DNA of 64,000 nt from G963665185 sp049723905 (lineage in GTDB: Bacteria > Desulfobacterota > Desulfovibrionia > Desulfovibrionales > Desulfovibrionaceae): contig NZ_JBJKFD010000001.1 in NCBI RefSeq assembly GCF_049723905.1, positions 992,001 through 1,056,000 of the forward strand, written 5' to 3'. Position numbers and translations under genes: made by a program. The stretch's first letter is position 1. Each line of letters starts with the position of its first letter. This document shows, in pieces, positions 50,916-60,958 of this stretch. The notes under the pieces are model-generated. The model had not been told where the DNA came from, made no database searches, and saw nothing but the letters and a program-made list of their open reading frames with translations.

Positions 50916-53836
50916 AAATCGGCTTCTTCCGCTTTTTCCTTTTTACAGCCGTTATCGTGGGGCTGAGCGTGGCGGTATTTCCGTTCAAACGGAATATGGT
51001 GTTTCTGTACATAGAATCCGGAGAAGTGAAACAAGCCACGTCTGTTCTCAAGGAACTGCTCGCAGAAAACCCGGACGACTTTCGTATCCTTATGGCAGGG
51101 GCCACACTGGCAATCTACGAAGGAGAGCCGAACAATGCCATCAAGATGGTACGTCATGCCCTGAAACAGAAACCTCGCAATCTGCTGGCCCTGCACAGGC
51201 TTGCCCAATACCTGGAATGGAACGTCCGGCCCAGAAGTGCCATGGCCGTATATGAAAAAATTATCGAAATTGATCCCAAGGACCGGGAGGCCCTCAACAA
51301 GGTCATCAATTTCACCCGCTACTTTTATCTCCCCGACGTGGAGAGTCAGGCTCTGGCGCAGCTCATTCTGCTGCCCACATCCCAAAAGGCCAAACCGCAT
51401 AATATCTACCAACAAGCGCTGGCTCCCGATCTGCTTGCTTTGGCGCAAAGACGTCAAAAAGACGGATACGATCCCCTCCCCGACCTGCTCATGCAACGGC
51501 TCTACATTTTAGGGGAACTCTATAAAGCAGAACTGGCCGAAGAGCCGCCTCCAAATCTCGACCAATACGTAATCTACGCATTGGAGAGATTTCTCATCAG
51601 CGATTCCAGCAAGGAAGGACAGAATTTCGCCGCCCGAATGGACAGGCAGGCCAAATCCGGCATTAAATACCAACTGACATTGGCGACCGTGATGCGATGG
51701 GACGGACTGGCCAAGGAAGCTGTTACCTACCTTGGGGAGCTTGAAAAGAACTATCCAGACAACGAGCAAGTACTTCTGGCCATTACCCAGGCAGGACGAG
51801 ATGCCAACGATCTGCTCACAGTGGAGCACGCTTTTGAGCGGCTGGTGGATTTGCAGCCCGACAACCAGACTTATGTCTCCAATCTGTCCGACGTGTACAT
51901 AGAAAATGAAAAATACGACAAAGCCTACGGGATGTTAAAAAAACTGGTCGACCTGGGCAGAAACCTTGTAGGCCTGCTCAAAAAGCTGATCACCATCGCT
52001 TTGTACAGCGGAGATCAGAACATGCTCCGCTCCGCATCACACGAAGCCGAAAAGGTGGACCTGGACGACCCCGCTCTTCTGGAAAGCCGAGCGGAAGTTT
52101 ACGAAGCTTTGGACGAACCAGCCAAAGCCTTCCCTCTGTACATCCGGCTGGCACAAAAGGAACAGAAGCTGGAGTATGCAGAAAACGCCCTGCGCATTGC
52201 TGTACAGACAAACGAAGTAGAGAATGTACAGCTTGCAGCCGACACGGGCAGGAATATCGCTCCGCACAATGCGGACTTTTGGAAGCAGGTTGCTGATGCC
52301 TACCTTGGAGTGGACCACCCTGAACTTGCTTTTAAGGAATTTCGCAGTGTTGCCATGCTTCGCAAAACACCGGATGCAGTACTGCGCATGCTCGAGATAG
52401 CAGGTTTTTCAGGACGCGAGGACATTGTGGAAGAGGCAACCAGGGAAGCTGCCCGTCTCCAGCCAAAATCAACGGAAGTGGCTGCTCAATCTGGAGAAAT
52501 TTATCTTTGGCAGGAAAAGCCGCGCAAGGCATATCCATTTTTTCTTCGTGCCGCAGAGCTTTCCAAGGGCAACAAAAAACGAGTGGACCGCATGATCGAG
52601 GTTGCCTCCTTTGTAAACGACAATGTCCTTTTCCAAAAAGCCGTCAACGAAGCGGTTCGATTGCGCCCGAAAGACGCCATGCTTCGGAGGACAGCAGCCC
52701 AGCTTTTGATAGCCCAGGGCAACAGCGAGGAAGCTATCAAAAACTTGCAGGTATACTTGAAGCAAAATCCCAAAGACAACGAAGCACGCAAACAACTCGC
52801 CTACCTGTTGCTTTGGACCGGCAAGGGCAACATCGGTGAAGATCAAATGCAGTTGCTTTCCAAAAGCCGGATGCAGGATCCCCCATTCCTTCAGGAATGG
52901 GCCAGATATGCAGAAAATGCCGGGCTGGACGAACAGGCTTTTCAACTCTACCAACGCCTGCTCACCATTTTCCCAAGCTCGCGCGAGTACAGGGAATCTG
53001 TCATCCGACTTGCCGGATATACCAACCGTCCTGAGACCGTCGCCAAGCTGCAAGCCCAAGATTCGGATGCACATCCAGATGATTTCTATATGGCATTCAA
53101 AGCAGGCACAGCCTGGAGCCAGGCCGAGAATATTCCCGAAGCCGTCCGTTACCTGGAACGAGCTCAGACACTTCGTCCCAACAATATGGACACGCTCCGG
53201 ACACTCGCCACCAACTACGGATATGCCAACCGTCCCGATCGCATGATTGCCTCGTACGAAAAGGTTGTTGCCAACGGCACCAAGCTCTCTTCTGAAGAAA
53301 CGCTGCAGCTGGCTCGCGGATATGTGGATACAAACAAAGGCGCAAAAGCCATCCCGCTGCTAAAAGATATTCTTAATCAGACGCCACTCCCCAAAGAACA
53401 GGCCGTGCTTTTGGCTACGGCCATGCTCCAGGCCGGACGCTTTGCAGAAGGCACTGCCATTTACCGGCAGTTGGCCCAAGAACACCGCTCCGACCCGGTC
53501 TTTCTTGCCGATGCAGGCGACCAGACCATGTTCGCGGGCGATCTTCAAATGGCTCTCGAATTCTACAAGCAATCGCTCGCAATCCAGCCGGACAACCTGC
53601 GTGCACTCCGCGGTTCGGGTATAATTTACGCCCAAACCGGAAGTACCCAACAGGCGATTCGCGACTTTCGTCGCTATAACCGGCTTCGTCCAGACGATCC
53701 GGAAGTCCGCTTCCAGCTGGGCGAACTTCTCGACGCCAACAACCGAAAAGCACAGGCAAACAAAGAATACAAAAAAACATTGCGGCTTCTGAGAGAACAG
53801 GCTGCCGCACCGAACACTCGGCAGGCGGTCAACTGA
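50912..53836 (+). CDS. pelB: PelB-like TPR scaffold protein (N-terminal half of split PelB)
   Basis: A 974-residue protein: a single N-terminal span (FFRFFLFTAVIVGLSVAVFP), then about 20 TPR repeats (e.g. KQATSVLKELLAENPDDFRI, AMAVYEKIIEIDPKDREALN, EFYKQSLAIQPDNLRALRGS). TTG start inside the preceding TGA. In Pseudomonas PelB one protein of about 1190 residues joins the TPR region and an outer-membrane barrel; here the barrel is in the next gene, 2 bp on. It should bridge the periplasm and bind PelA. No truncation seen. Confidence 0.82.
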   Translation: MKIGFFRFFLFTAVIVGLSVAVFPFKRNMVFLYIESGEVKQATSVLKELLAENPDDFRILMAGATLAIYEGEPNNAIKMVRHALKQKPRNLLALHRLAQYLEWNVRPRSAMAVYEKIIEIDPKDREALNKVINFTRYFYLPDVESQALAQLILLPTSQKAKPHNIYQQALAPDLLALAQRRQKDGYDPLPDLLMQRLYILGELYKAELAEEPPPNLDQYVIYALERFLISDSSKEGQNFAARMDRQAKSGIKYQLTLATVMRWDGLAKEAVTYLGELEKNYPDNEQVLLAITQAGRDANDLLTVEHAFERLVDLQPDNQTYVSNLSDVYIENEKYDKAYGMLKKLVDLGRNLVGLLKKLITIALYSGDQNMLRSASHEAEKVDLDDPALLESRAEVYEALDEPAKAFPLYIRLAQKEQKLEYAENALRIAVQTNEVENVQLAADTGRNIAPHNADFWKQVADAYLGVDHPELAFKEFRSVAMLRKTPDAVLRMLEIAGFSGREDIVEEATREAARLQPKSTEVAAQSGEIYLWQEKPRKAYPFFLRAAELSKGNKKRVDRMIEVASFVNDNVLFQKAVNEAVRLRPKDAMLRRTAAQLLIAQGNSEEAIKNLQVYLKQNPKDNEARKQLAYLLLWTGKGNIGEDQMQLLSKSRMQDPPFLQEWARYAENAGLDEQAFQLYQRLLTIFPSSREYRESVIRLAGYTNRPETVAKLQAQDSDAHPDDFYMAFKAGTAWSQAENIPEAVRYLERAQTLRPNNMDTLRTLATNYGYANRPDRMIASYEKVVANGTKLSSEETLQLARGYVDTNKGAKAIPLLKDILNQTPLPKEQAVLLATAMLQAGRFAEGTAIYRQLAQEHRSDPVFLADAGDQTMFAGDLQMALEFYKQSLAIQPDNLRALRGSGIIYAQTGSTQQAIRDFRRYNRLRPDDPEVRFQLGELLDANNRKAQANKEYKKTLRLLREQAAAPNTRQAVN

Positions 53837-53838
53837 AT

Positions 53839-55374
53839 ATGAAAAACCGTCTGACAATTTTTAGCATGTTTTTGTCCACAAGCCTTCTCCTGGGCCTTGC
53901 TGGCTGGCTATATGCTGCCCAACCCGGCAACAGCGGGACCTACACTCCCTTTATCACTCCGCAGCCTCTGCAGACGAAAGCTCAGGCAATACAGACAACG
54001 CCAACACCTGCCCCAACACAGGACGATCCACGGATTCCCATTACTCCCAGGCAGCGGGATCTCCTCATAGCCCGAATTCTTTCGCGACAGGGATATTACG
54101 CGGATGCATTCAAGCTGTACCGGAACCTTGAAAAAAAATATCCAGGCGATACCGAAATCCAAGGATACTACGCGGAAACCCTGATCACCCACCAGGATTA
54201 TGACCAAGCGTTGCAAATACTGAATAAAATACTCAAGCAAAACCCGAACGACCCACTTTCGCAAAGCCTCATGGCCAGAATATATCTGGAACATGAAAAT
54301 TACCGCGGCGCCTTTCCCTACTATGAAGCCATACTGGAACGGCAGCCCGGCGACCTTGGCACAATGGGAGACTATGCGTCCGCGGCAAGAAGTGCTGGAG
54401 ACTGGCAACGGGCGCTAGCCATGTACCAACGCATTCTGGAGGCCGCCCCCAAAAATGACGATGCATTTCGTGCGGTAGAAGAGATCACCAGGGAACGGAC
54501 ATCTGCTCTGTCCGTGGGGACGAGATTTTACAACCAGGGTGGCAATAGCCAGACCAACTCCATTGCAGCCAGCTTCGAAACCCAATTGAGCAGCAAGGTT
54601 CGACTGGAAATCGATCAGCTGTGGGTTGATATCCGTCGGCTGGAACAGGAATTTACTCCCTCAATTTACGAGCAGCTGAACATGGTAACGGCCAAAGTTC
54701 GTTACGAAATCACTCCACAACTGGACGTATATGCAGGGCTTTCACCATACACGGGATACCGGGACTCCTTTGCCTCCACTGCCGGTCTCAACTATACCCT
54801 TCGGAAGCTTGGCGAACTGGGTCTGAACGGCTTCCTCAATATGCCCTGGTACGATCCCACCGACGCAGTGCTTTACGGTGGGAATTACGATATGCTGCAG
54901 GCGACCTACAGCACGGCCCTCAACGAGAACTGGAGCATAAACTTTGCTGCAGAACTTTGGGATTACCGTTTGGAAGACCAGCAGTATGGAGAGAAAAAGA
55001 CCTTTTCCGCACAGATTACCCGGCGTCTCCCACTGCTTCCCGGTCTCTCGGCAAGTTACGGCTATTACAGGTCCATGTTCAACTATATGGATGACCAAAA
55101 CAATCCCGTGGACATGCTGGAAAACGAGGCTGTTCACAGCCTGAGTCTCTATTGGGAACAACAGTTTTCCAAGCATCTGGTCCTCGTGCTGACCGGAGGA
55201 TTGAGCCAGGATGAATTCAAGTCCAGAACCAACTATTTCTTTGCGCCTTCGTTGCGTCTCCGGATTGGCAACCGCATAGAGCTGGAGACCGGGGTTGAGT
55301 ATCAAAGTGATGAAAACACAGCTGACGGCGGTGAATCGACAGCCTTCACAATGGATATGAGGATTCTCTTCTGA
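53839..55374 (+). CDS. PelB-like outer-membrane barrel protein with short TPR region (C-terminal half of split PelB)
   Basis: A 511-residue exported protein. A signal peptide (FSMFLSTSLLLGLAGWLYA) and a Pro/Thr/Gln-rich linker precede about four TPRs (AFKLYRNLEKKYPGDTEIQG; ALQILNKILKQNPNDPLSQS; ALAMYQRILEAAPKNDDAFR). From about residue 225 to the end there are alternating hydrophobic beta strands (TNSIAASFETQLSSKVRLEI, GNRIELETGVEYQ) ending in a terminal Phe (MRILF), typical of outer-membrane barrels. It should be the Pel export pore. Overlaps pelD by 1 nt. Confidence 0.82.
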   Translation: MKNRLTIFSMFLSTSLLLGLAGWLYAAQPGNSGTYTPFITPQPLQTKAQAIQTTPTPAPTQDDPRIPITPRQRDLLIARILSRQGYYADAFKLYRNLEKKYPGDTEIQGYYAETLITHQDYDQALQILNKILKQNPNDPLSQSLMARIYLEHENYRGAFPYYEAILERQPGDLGTMGDYASAARSAGDWQRALAMYQRILEAAPKNDDAFRAVEEITRERTSALSVGTRFYNQGGNSQTNSIAASFETQLSSKVRLEIDQLWVDIRRLEQEFTPSIYEQLNMVTAKVRYEITPQLDVYAGLSPYTGYRDSFASTAGLNYTLRKLGELGLNGFLNMPWYDPTDAVLYGGNYDMLQATYSTALNENWSINFAAELWDYRLEDQQYGEKKTFSAQITRRLPLLPGLSASYGYYRSMFNYMDDQNNPVDMLENEAVHSLSLYWEQQFSKHLVLVLTGGLSQDEFKSRTNYFFAPSLRLRIGNRIELETGVEYQSDENTADGGESTAFTMDMRILF

Positions 55375-56927
55375 TGCAAGGATACAACACTGAAGATACC
55401 CCCTCCCGCTCTGAAGAGCAGGAATGGAACAATACCTCGGTGCAAAAGCCGCCCCGCGAATCTGCAACTTCTGCAGCAAACTCGCCTGCGACTCTCGGTG
55501 TACCTCCGCAAACTCCGGAAAAAGCCCTTAACATTCCGGAGCTGCGGCATACAAAAAATGATCTGATGGAAACCATTCTTGGATTTTCACTGCTCACTGC
55601 ACTCAACTTTTTCTGGTTTTCAGGAGACATCGGATTTCTTGAGACGCCTTTTCATCCATACCTGCTCGTCATCCTGCCCATAGCCGCCAGGTACGGATTT
55701 CGAGGTGGTTTGTTTTCCGGTCTGCTGGCCGCCCTGCTCTATTTCGTCTTCCGGGTATACACGAGCACAGACCCCTCGTTTCTCGATTACATTCAAATAG
55801 ATTTCTGGGGCATGCCCACGATTTTTGCTGTTGTAGGGATAACCCTGGGAGAAATCCGAGAAACGCAGAAAACCCGTTACCGTCAACTGTTCCTGGAAAA
55901 AAATGATCTTGAAATAGCCTATCTGCAACTTACCGAGCAATTCGACGCTTTAAGCAAGGCCAAACGCGAAATAGATACCCGGATCATATCCCAGGAACAG
56001 ACACTCAATACACTGCATGAAGCCGCGCAGGCCCTCCGAACGCTTCGCTTGGAAGACATCTACCCGGCCGTTCTCAAAATGCTTGCAGACTACCTCCATG
56101 TGGAAAAAGCCTCCATCTATATGTTCAACGAGGAAAACAACCTGCTTAATCTGACACAGGCTTTTGGACATGATGACAATACGCTTCCGGCAACCATTAC
56201 ACCTGGGCAGGGAATCCCGGGGGAATGCTTCAACAAGGCAGAACCTGTCACGCTGCCCATGGAACTCCGGCTCAGCCACAATATGTCAGGGGAAGTTCTC
56301 ATGTCCGCCCCCATTGTCAAACCATCCAACAACAGCGTGGCCGGGGTGCTCAATGTGGAAAAAATGCCGTTCCTCAAATTCAACACCGAAACCATCAAAA
56401 TGGTCGGGCTTATGGCCGACTGGTGCGGTGCAAGCATTGATAACGCAATCATTTACGAGGACACCAAAGACAAACTTATAGCCGACGAAATAACCGGTGC
56501 GTTCACCCCGGAATATCTGCATTACCGGCTCAAGGAAGAATTCGCCAGGGCAAGGCGTTATAATACCATAATGTCAATTATCTTCCTGGAAATAGTTGAT
56601 TTCAAAGAATTCTCTGCCACAACCAAACGCGATGTACTCATGGTGCTCTCTCTGGTTCTCAAAAACCTGTTGCGAACTGTGGATTTGCTTTTTCTGCATG
56701 GAAAGCCGGGGAAATTCATCCTGATGCTTCCCTCCACACCGGCAAAAGGGGCTGAAATCGTAGTAGACAAGGTGCTTAAGGAATTGAAGGAATTTAAATT
56801 CAAGCCATACGCCGATAACGACCAGGAGTTGACCCTTCACAATGGTGTGGTTGAATACGGCGCGAATTTGGAATCTCCAGAGGAAATGATACGCTTGGCA
56901 GAACGGAGGGCCGATGGCACCGAATAG
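55374..56927 (+). CDS. pelD: PelD-like c-di-GMP receptor of the Pel synthase
   Basis: A 517-residue inner-membrane protein. A ~60-residue acidic/Pro-rich leader is followed by four spans (residues ~60-150), a coiled linker, a GAF domain (YLHVEKASIYMFNEENNLLN) and a degenerate GGDEF domain. In it FKEFSATTKRDVLMV keeps the fold and LLRTVDLLFLHGKPGKF keeps an RxxD inhibitory site (RTVD), while the active GGDEF is replaced by HGKPGKF. PelD binds c-di-GMP at this RxxD and activates PelF, so this site supports c-di-GMP control. ATG overlaps the preceding TGA by 1 nt. Confidence 0.85.
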   Translation: MQGYNTEDTPSRSEEQEWNNTSVQKPPRESATSAANSPATLGVPPQTPEKALNIPELRHTKNDLMETILGFSLLTALNFFWFSGDIGFLETPFHPYLLVILPIAARYGFRGGLFSGLLAALLYFVFRVYTSTDPSFLDYIQIDFWGMPTIFAVVGITLGEIRETQKTRYRQLFLEKNDLEIAYLQLTEQFDALSKAKREIDTRIISQEQTLNTLHEAAQALRTLRLEDIYPAVLKMLADYLHVEKASIYMFNEENNLLNLTQAFGHDDNTLPATITPGQGIPGECFNKAEPVTLPMELRLSHNMSGEVLMSAPIVKPSNNSVAGVLNVEKMPFLKFNTETIKMVGLMADWCGASIDNAIIYEDTKDKLIADEITGAFTPEYLHYRLKEEFARARRYNTIMSIIFLEIVDFKEFSATTKRDVLMVLSLVLKNLLRTVDLLFLHGKPGKFILMLPSTPAKGAEIVVDKVLKELKEFKFKPYADNDQELTLHNGVVEYGANLESPEEMIRLAERRADGTE

Positions 56928-58041
56928 TGCGACGTCATCCATAAAGCTTCACCTCAAGCATCCAGTTTATTTTATCACTGCAAGCGTGGTGTCCCTCACA
57001 TTGGAAAGCATGGCCGTATGGTTGGCTTTTGCATATTTTTCAGGAAAGTCCTCTATCTTGGGCCCTGTAGCAATACTCCTGCATCTTCTGGCTGCAACCT
57101 GCTTCATGCTGTATCGGCCGAAAGACAACACCATCGAAACTAAGCGCTCGAACGATGATACCTACTACCATCGACTTTTCGCAATGCTCATATTTTTCCT
57201 CCCAGGTATAGGCATTCTTGGAACAATCACGACGTTCATTTCGGCCGGAGTTATTCTGCGCCGCCAGGGGCTGGCAGAATCATACGAAGAAGGATTCAAA
57301 ATGGAAAAAGAGATGCTTTTCCTTAATGAATCCACTGCCAATATCATTCAGGATGAACTGTCCATCGAACCCATTGTTGATATCCTCAACGGCAATGACG
57401 TGGCGCTCAAACGAGGCAGTATTTCCCTTTTGCGCAAAATAAAGGACAAACGAGCCGTGGAGTTGATCAAAAAATGTCTTGCCGACGAGAGTTCGGAAGT
57501 TCGTTTCTACGCCCACACCGCGCTCACCCGAATAGAGGCAGACTACGCGGAACAGATCAAAGACGCGCAGGCCCGTTACACAGAGGAAAAAACACCGTAC
57601 GCAGCCAGGGCGCTGGCCCGCATCTACCGACGCTACGCATCCAGCGGACTGCCGGAAGACAGTATCCTCGTGCAATACATGAAGGACGCCAGAGACCTGT
57701 ACGAAAAGGCACTTGATGCCGACCCGACCGATTCTCGCCTGATGTTGACCCTGGGCAACCTGTGCGCCGAGATGAAAGACTACATGGCTTCGGAAAAATA
57801 CTTTCGTATGGCAGTAGATATCGCCGGTTGTCAGATCGAGGCAGGCCTGGGTATATGCCGCGCGCTTTACGAAACCGGGCGTATCGAGGAGCTGGCACAT
57901 TTTACCCAAAGGCTTCGCCAAATGCCGCATGCCCAGTCCCTGAGTCCCGAAAAGCAGGCCGTTTACAACCTGTGGACCCAAGATAATGACAACGAGGAAC
58001 TACAGCAATCCGAAGCAGCTCCGACCGGGGGGACGGCATGA
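56914..58041 (+). CDS. pelE: PelE-like inner-membrane subunit
   Basis: A 375-residue protein with two or three N-terminal spans (FITASVVSLTLESMAVWLAF; FAMLIFFLPGIGILGTITTF) followed by HEAT/TPR-like helices (KRGSISLLRKIKDKRAVELI; SRLMLTLGNLCAEMKDYMAS). PelE is defined mainly by position and by this membrane-plus-helical-repeat architecture. It overlaps pelD by 14 nt and pelF by 4 nt. Pseudomonas PelE is of similar size (~330). Confidence 0.75.
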   Translation: MAPNSATSSIKLHLKHPVYFITASVVSLTLESMAVWLAFAYFSGKSSILGPVAILLHLLAATCFMLYRPKDNTIETKRSNDDTYYHRLFAMLIFFLPGIGILGTITTFISAGVILRRQGLAESYEEGFKMEKEMLFLNESTANIIQDELSIEPIVDILNGNDVALKRGSISLLRKIKDKRAVELIKKCLADESSEVRFYAHTALTRIEADYAEQIKDAQARYTEEKTPYAARALARIYRRYASSGLPEDSILVQYMKDARDLYEKALDADPTDSRLMLTLGNLCAEMKDYMASEKYFRMAVDIAGCQIEAGLGICRALYETGRIEELAHFTQRLRQMPHAQSLSPEKQAVYNLWTQDNDNEELQQSEAAPTGGTA

Positions 58042-59552
58042 CACGCGAATACGATGTCTGCCTGCTCTTGGAAGGGACATACCCCTTTATCTCGGGCGGT
58101 GTATCCAGCTGGCTCCACCGGCTCATATCCGGCCTCCCGGAACTCTCCTTCACCGCGGTGTGCATTCTTCCTTCAAGCAAGGAGGAATGGCCCCTTCGCT
58201 ACGATATTCCAGCTAATTTTTCCGGTTATAAAGTAATATATCTGCATGATATTCCAGAACTTGGATTCAAGCTTTTCAGGCCAAAGACTCTTCCTGCAGA
58301 CAATGAAATCCAGAATTTCCATTTTCAGATGAGTCAGGGTGATTTCAGCGGACTGAAGAAAATGACAGAGATTTTCCACGGGAAAAATAAAGCTGTTCCC
58401 TCACTCTATGAACTCATCCACGGAAAGTCGGCCTGGAATATATTCGAGGATCTTTATCAGTCTACAGCACCGGAAAATTCGTTTTTAGACTATTTTTGGA
58501 CCTACCGCTTTACACACCTGCCTATGTTTAAAATGCTCATGCAGGAAATTCCCAAAGCAAGGGTCTACCACACAATTTCCACTGGGTATGCGGGCCTCCT
58601 TGGGGCTGTAGCCCGCATGCGTACCAAGCGTCCCCTTTTGCTTACCGAGCACGGCATCTACGTAAAGGAAAGAAAAATAGAAATATCCCAGGCGGAATGG
58701 ATTTACGTAGCAGGCCGGGAAAAGATGCACGTACAACGGGAGCTGGGATCATTTCAGAAAATGTGGATCAAAATTTTCGAATCTTTGGGACGCATCACCT
58801 ACGAAGCCTCGTCCAAGATTTACACCCTTTACAGCGGCAACCAAGAACTGGAAATCCAGGAAGGGGCCGATCCTGAAAAATGCGAAATCATTCCCAACGG
58901 CATCAACGTGGAACGATTCCAAGACCTCAAGCCGCCCGAATACCCCACTCCGGACCAACGAAAATTCGTCATCGGATTCGTAGGCCGCGTCGTCCCCATC
59001 AAAGACGTCAAAACGTTTATCCGGGCTATCAAGATAGCTTCCATGGAGCTGGGAGATTCCTTTGAAGCCTGGATTATGGGCCCCAACGAAGAAGACGACA
59101 ACTATTACAAAGAATGTGCAGATCTGGTAAACATACTGGGGTTGGAAAACATCATTACGTTTACAGGCAAAATCAATGTCATGGACTATTATCCACTGCT
59201 CGACCTGATCGTCCTTACCAGTATCAGCGAAGCCCAGCCCCTGGTCATTCTGGAAGCAAACTGCGCCGGCATTCCTTGCGTTGCTTCGGATGTTGGCTCC
59301 TGCCGGGAACTGCTTGAGGGAAGAACACGCAGAGACAGGGCTGTGGGGCCCTCCGGCATTGTCACGCCTGTCGCGGATCCGGGGGAAACCGCCAAAGCCA
59401 TTACAACGATTCTGCAGGACTTTTATAAACGACAGGCCATGTCTTTTGCCGGACGTATCCGGGTGGGTACCTTCTACCGGGAATCCGACCTGAACCAGAA
59501 ATATCTTTCCATATACAAGGAGCACATGGCTCTTGAGGACTTTGCGGAGTAA
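58038..59552 (+). CDS. pelF: PelF glycosyltransferase
   Basis: A 504-residue GT4-type cytosolic enzyme that polymerises Pel from a UDP-sugar donor. The N-terminus LLEGTYPFISGGVSSWLHRL is the PelF hallmark. The donor domain has GFVGRVVPIKDVKTFIRA and SISEAQPLVILEANCAGIPC (E-x7-E) with VASDVGSCRELLEG. Length agrees closely with Pseudomonas PelF. ATG overlaps the pelE stop (ATGA). The polymer is rich in GalN/GalNAc, consistent with the epimerase gene that follows pelG. Confidence 0.93.
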   Translation: MTREYDVCLLLEGTYPFISGGVSSWLHRLISGLPELSFTAVCILPSSKEEWPLRYDIPANFSGYKVIYLHDIPELGFKLFRPKTLPADNEIQNFHFQMSQGDFSGLKKMTEIFHGKNKAVPSLYELIHGKSAWNIFEDLYQSTAPENSFLDYFWTYRFTHLPMFKMLMQEIPKARVYHTISTGYAGLLGAVARMRTKRPLLLTEHGIYVKERKIEISQAEWIYVAGREKMHVQRELGSFQKMWIKIFESLGRITYEASSKIYTLYSGNQELEIQEGADPEKCEIIPNGINVERFQDLKPPEYPTPDQRKFVIGFVGRVVPIKDVKTFIRAIKIASMELGDSFEAWIMGPNEEDDNYYKECADLVNILGLENIITFTGKINVMDYYPLLDLIVLTSISEAQPLVILEANCAGIPCVASDVGSCRELLEGRTRRDRAVGPSGIVTPVADPGETAKAITTILQDFYKRQAMSFAGRIRVGTFYRESDLNQKYLSIYKEHMALEDFAE

Positions 59553-59555
59553 AAC

Positions 59556-60926
59556 GTGGCAGGTATAGGTTTCGAACTCAAAAAAATACTCAAGCGTGAT
59601 TCGTTTCTCAGCGAAATCACGGCCTACCTCTACGCAGCAATGGTTTCCAGCGGACCGTGGCTGATAAGCGTTATGTGCCTGTCCGTCCTGGGACTTTACA
59701 GAGGATTTGGCGAAGCCAGCCTGGCAAACGAAATATTCCGGTCCACGGTCGTCTATACCTATGCATTTTCACTCGTGTTCGTGGGGGTCATTCAACTGGT
59801 CGCCACCCGCTATCTGGCCGACCGTTTTTATCTTGGCGACGACAAAATAACTTTGACCACCTATTTCACCTGCGTGCTCATTATCTTGGGCACAGGATCG
59901 GTGCTCATGTCCTTTGTATACATGTTTTTCCATGTATCCTTTTTGTACAAGTTGACCAGTGTCCTGCTTTTTCTGATCGTCTGTCTTATCTGGCTGGCCA
60001 TGATCTTCCTCTCCACCATCAAGGACTACATAAGCATCGTCCTTGCTTTTGCCGCAGGAGCAGGCATCAGCATTGGAACCGCCCTCTTGCTGGCCCGCGT
60101 CTGGGGGCAGGAAGGTTTCCTCATAGGCTACACCGTAGGCCAGGCCGTCACCTTCTTCTGGCTTTTGGCCCGCATGCTGGTCGAGTTCGAACCAGGGAAG
60201 ACATGGGACCCGGGACTCATTCGGTACTTTGGGAAGTACTGGGATCTGGCTATAATCGGAGTTGTATACAACCTGGCAATATGGATCGATAAAATCGTCT
60301 TTTGGCTTGCCCCGGACGCACGGACCATAGTCCCCTATTTTCTTACGCACGACATGTACGAAGGGCCGGTCTTTTTCGCCTATCTGACCATTGTACCGAC
60401 TCTCGCCATTTTTCTGATCAAGATCGAGACCCGCTTTTACCTGCACTATCGCAACTATTACGCCAAAGTCATGGACAAACGCCCACTTGCCCACATACTT
60501 GAAGAAAAAGAAATGATGGTTATCATGCTCAAGGAGAGCATCCGGGAGGTATTTATTATTCAAGGGGGCGTTACGGTACTCTGCATCGCTTTTGCCTCGC
60601 AGTTGGTGAAGGCTGCCAACCTTATTCCCCTTCAGATTCCCCTGTTTCGCATCTGCCTGATAGGAGCCTTTCTCCAGGCCTGCCTGTCCATGGCTATTAT
60701 TGTTTTGTTTTACTTTGATTTGCGCAAAAAAGTTTTGGCCGTCAGCCTTATGTTTCTGGCAACGAACTGGCTTTTCAGCTACATATCAACTCGGCTTGGG
60801 TTTGCATTCTATGGCTACGGCTACTGCTATTCCTGCCTGCTGAGCCTCCTGTTCGCGACGAAACTCATATCCGACAGCATCAATGACTTGGAATATATAA
60901 CTTTTGCCAAGCAGCCACTGGCCTAG
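59556..60926 (+). CDS. pelG: PelG polysaccharide transport protein
   Basis: A 456-residue, 12-span membrane protein of the MOP/Wzx type. The start IGFELKKILKRDSFLSEITA and MVSSGPWLISVMCLSVLGLY are typical PelG; GTG start 3 bp after the pelF stop. It works with PelD, E and F as the inner-membrane synthase/transport complex. Length matches the Pseudomonas protein. The C-terminal STRLGFAFYGYGYCYSCLLS is also retained. Confidence 0.92.
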   Translation: MAGIGFELKKILKRDSFLSEITAYLYAAMVSSGPWLISVMCLSVLGLYRGFGEASLANEIFRSTVVYTYAFSLVFVGVIQLVATRYLADRFYLGDDKITLTTYFTCVLIILGTGSVLMSFVYMFFHVSFLYKLTSVLLFLIVCLIWLAMIFLSTIKDYISIVLAFAAGAGISIGTALLLARVWGQEGFLIGYTVGQAVTFFWLLARMLVEFEPGKTWDPGLIRYFGKYWDLAIIGVVYNLAIWIDKIVFWLAPDARTIVPYFLTHDMYEGPVFFAYLTIVPTLAIFLIKIETRFYLHYRNYYAKVMDKRPLAHILEEKEMMVIMLKESIREVFIIQGGVTVLCIAFASQLVKAANLIPLQIPLFRICLIGAFLQACLSMAIIVLFYFDLRKKVLAVSLMFLATNWLFSYISTRLGFAFYGYGYCYSCLLSLLFATKLISDSINDLEYITFAKQPLA

Positions 60927-60958
60927 GCATGACAATATACACAGTTTAGGGAGAAATA

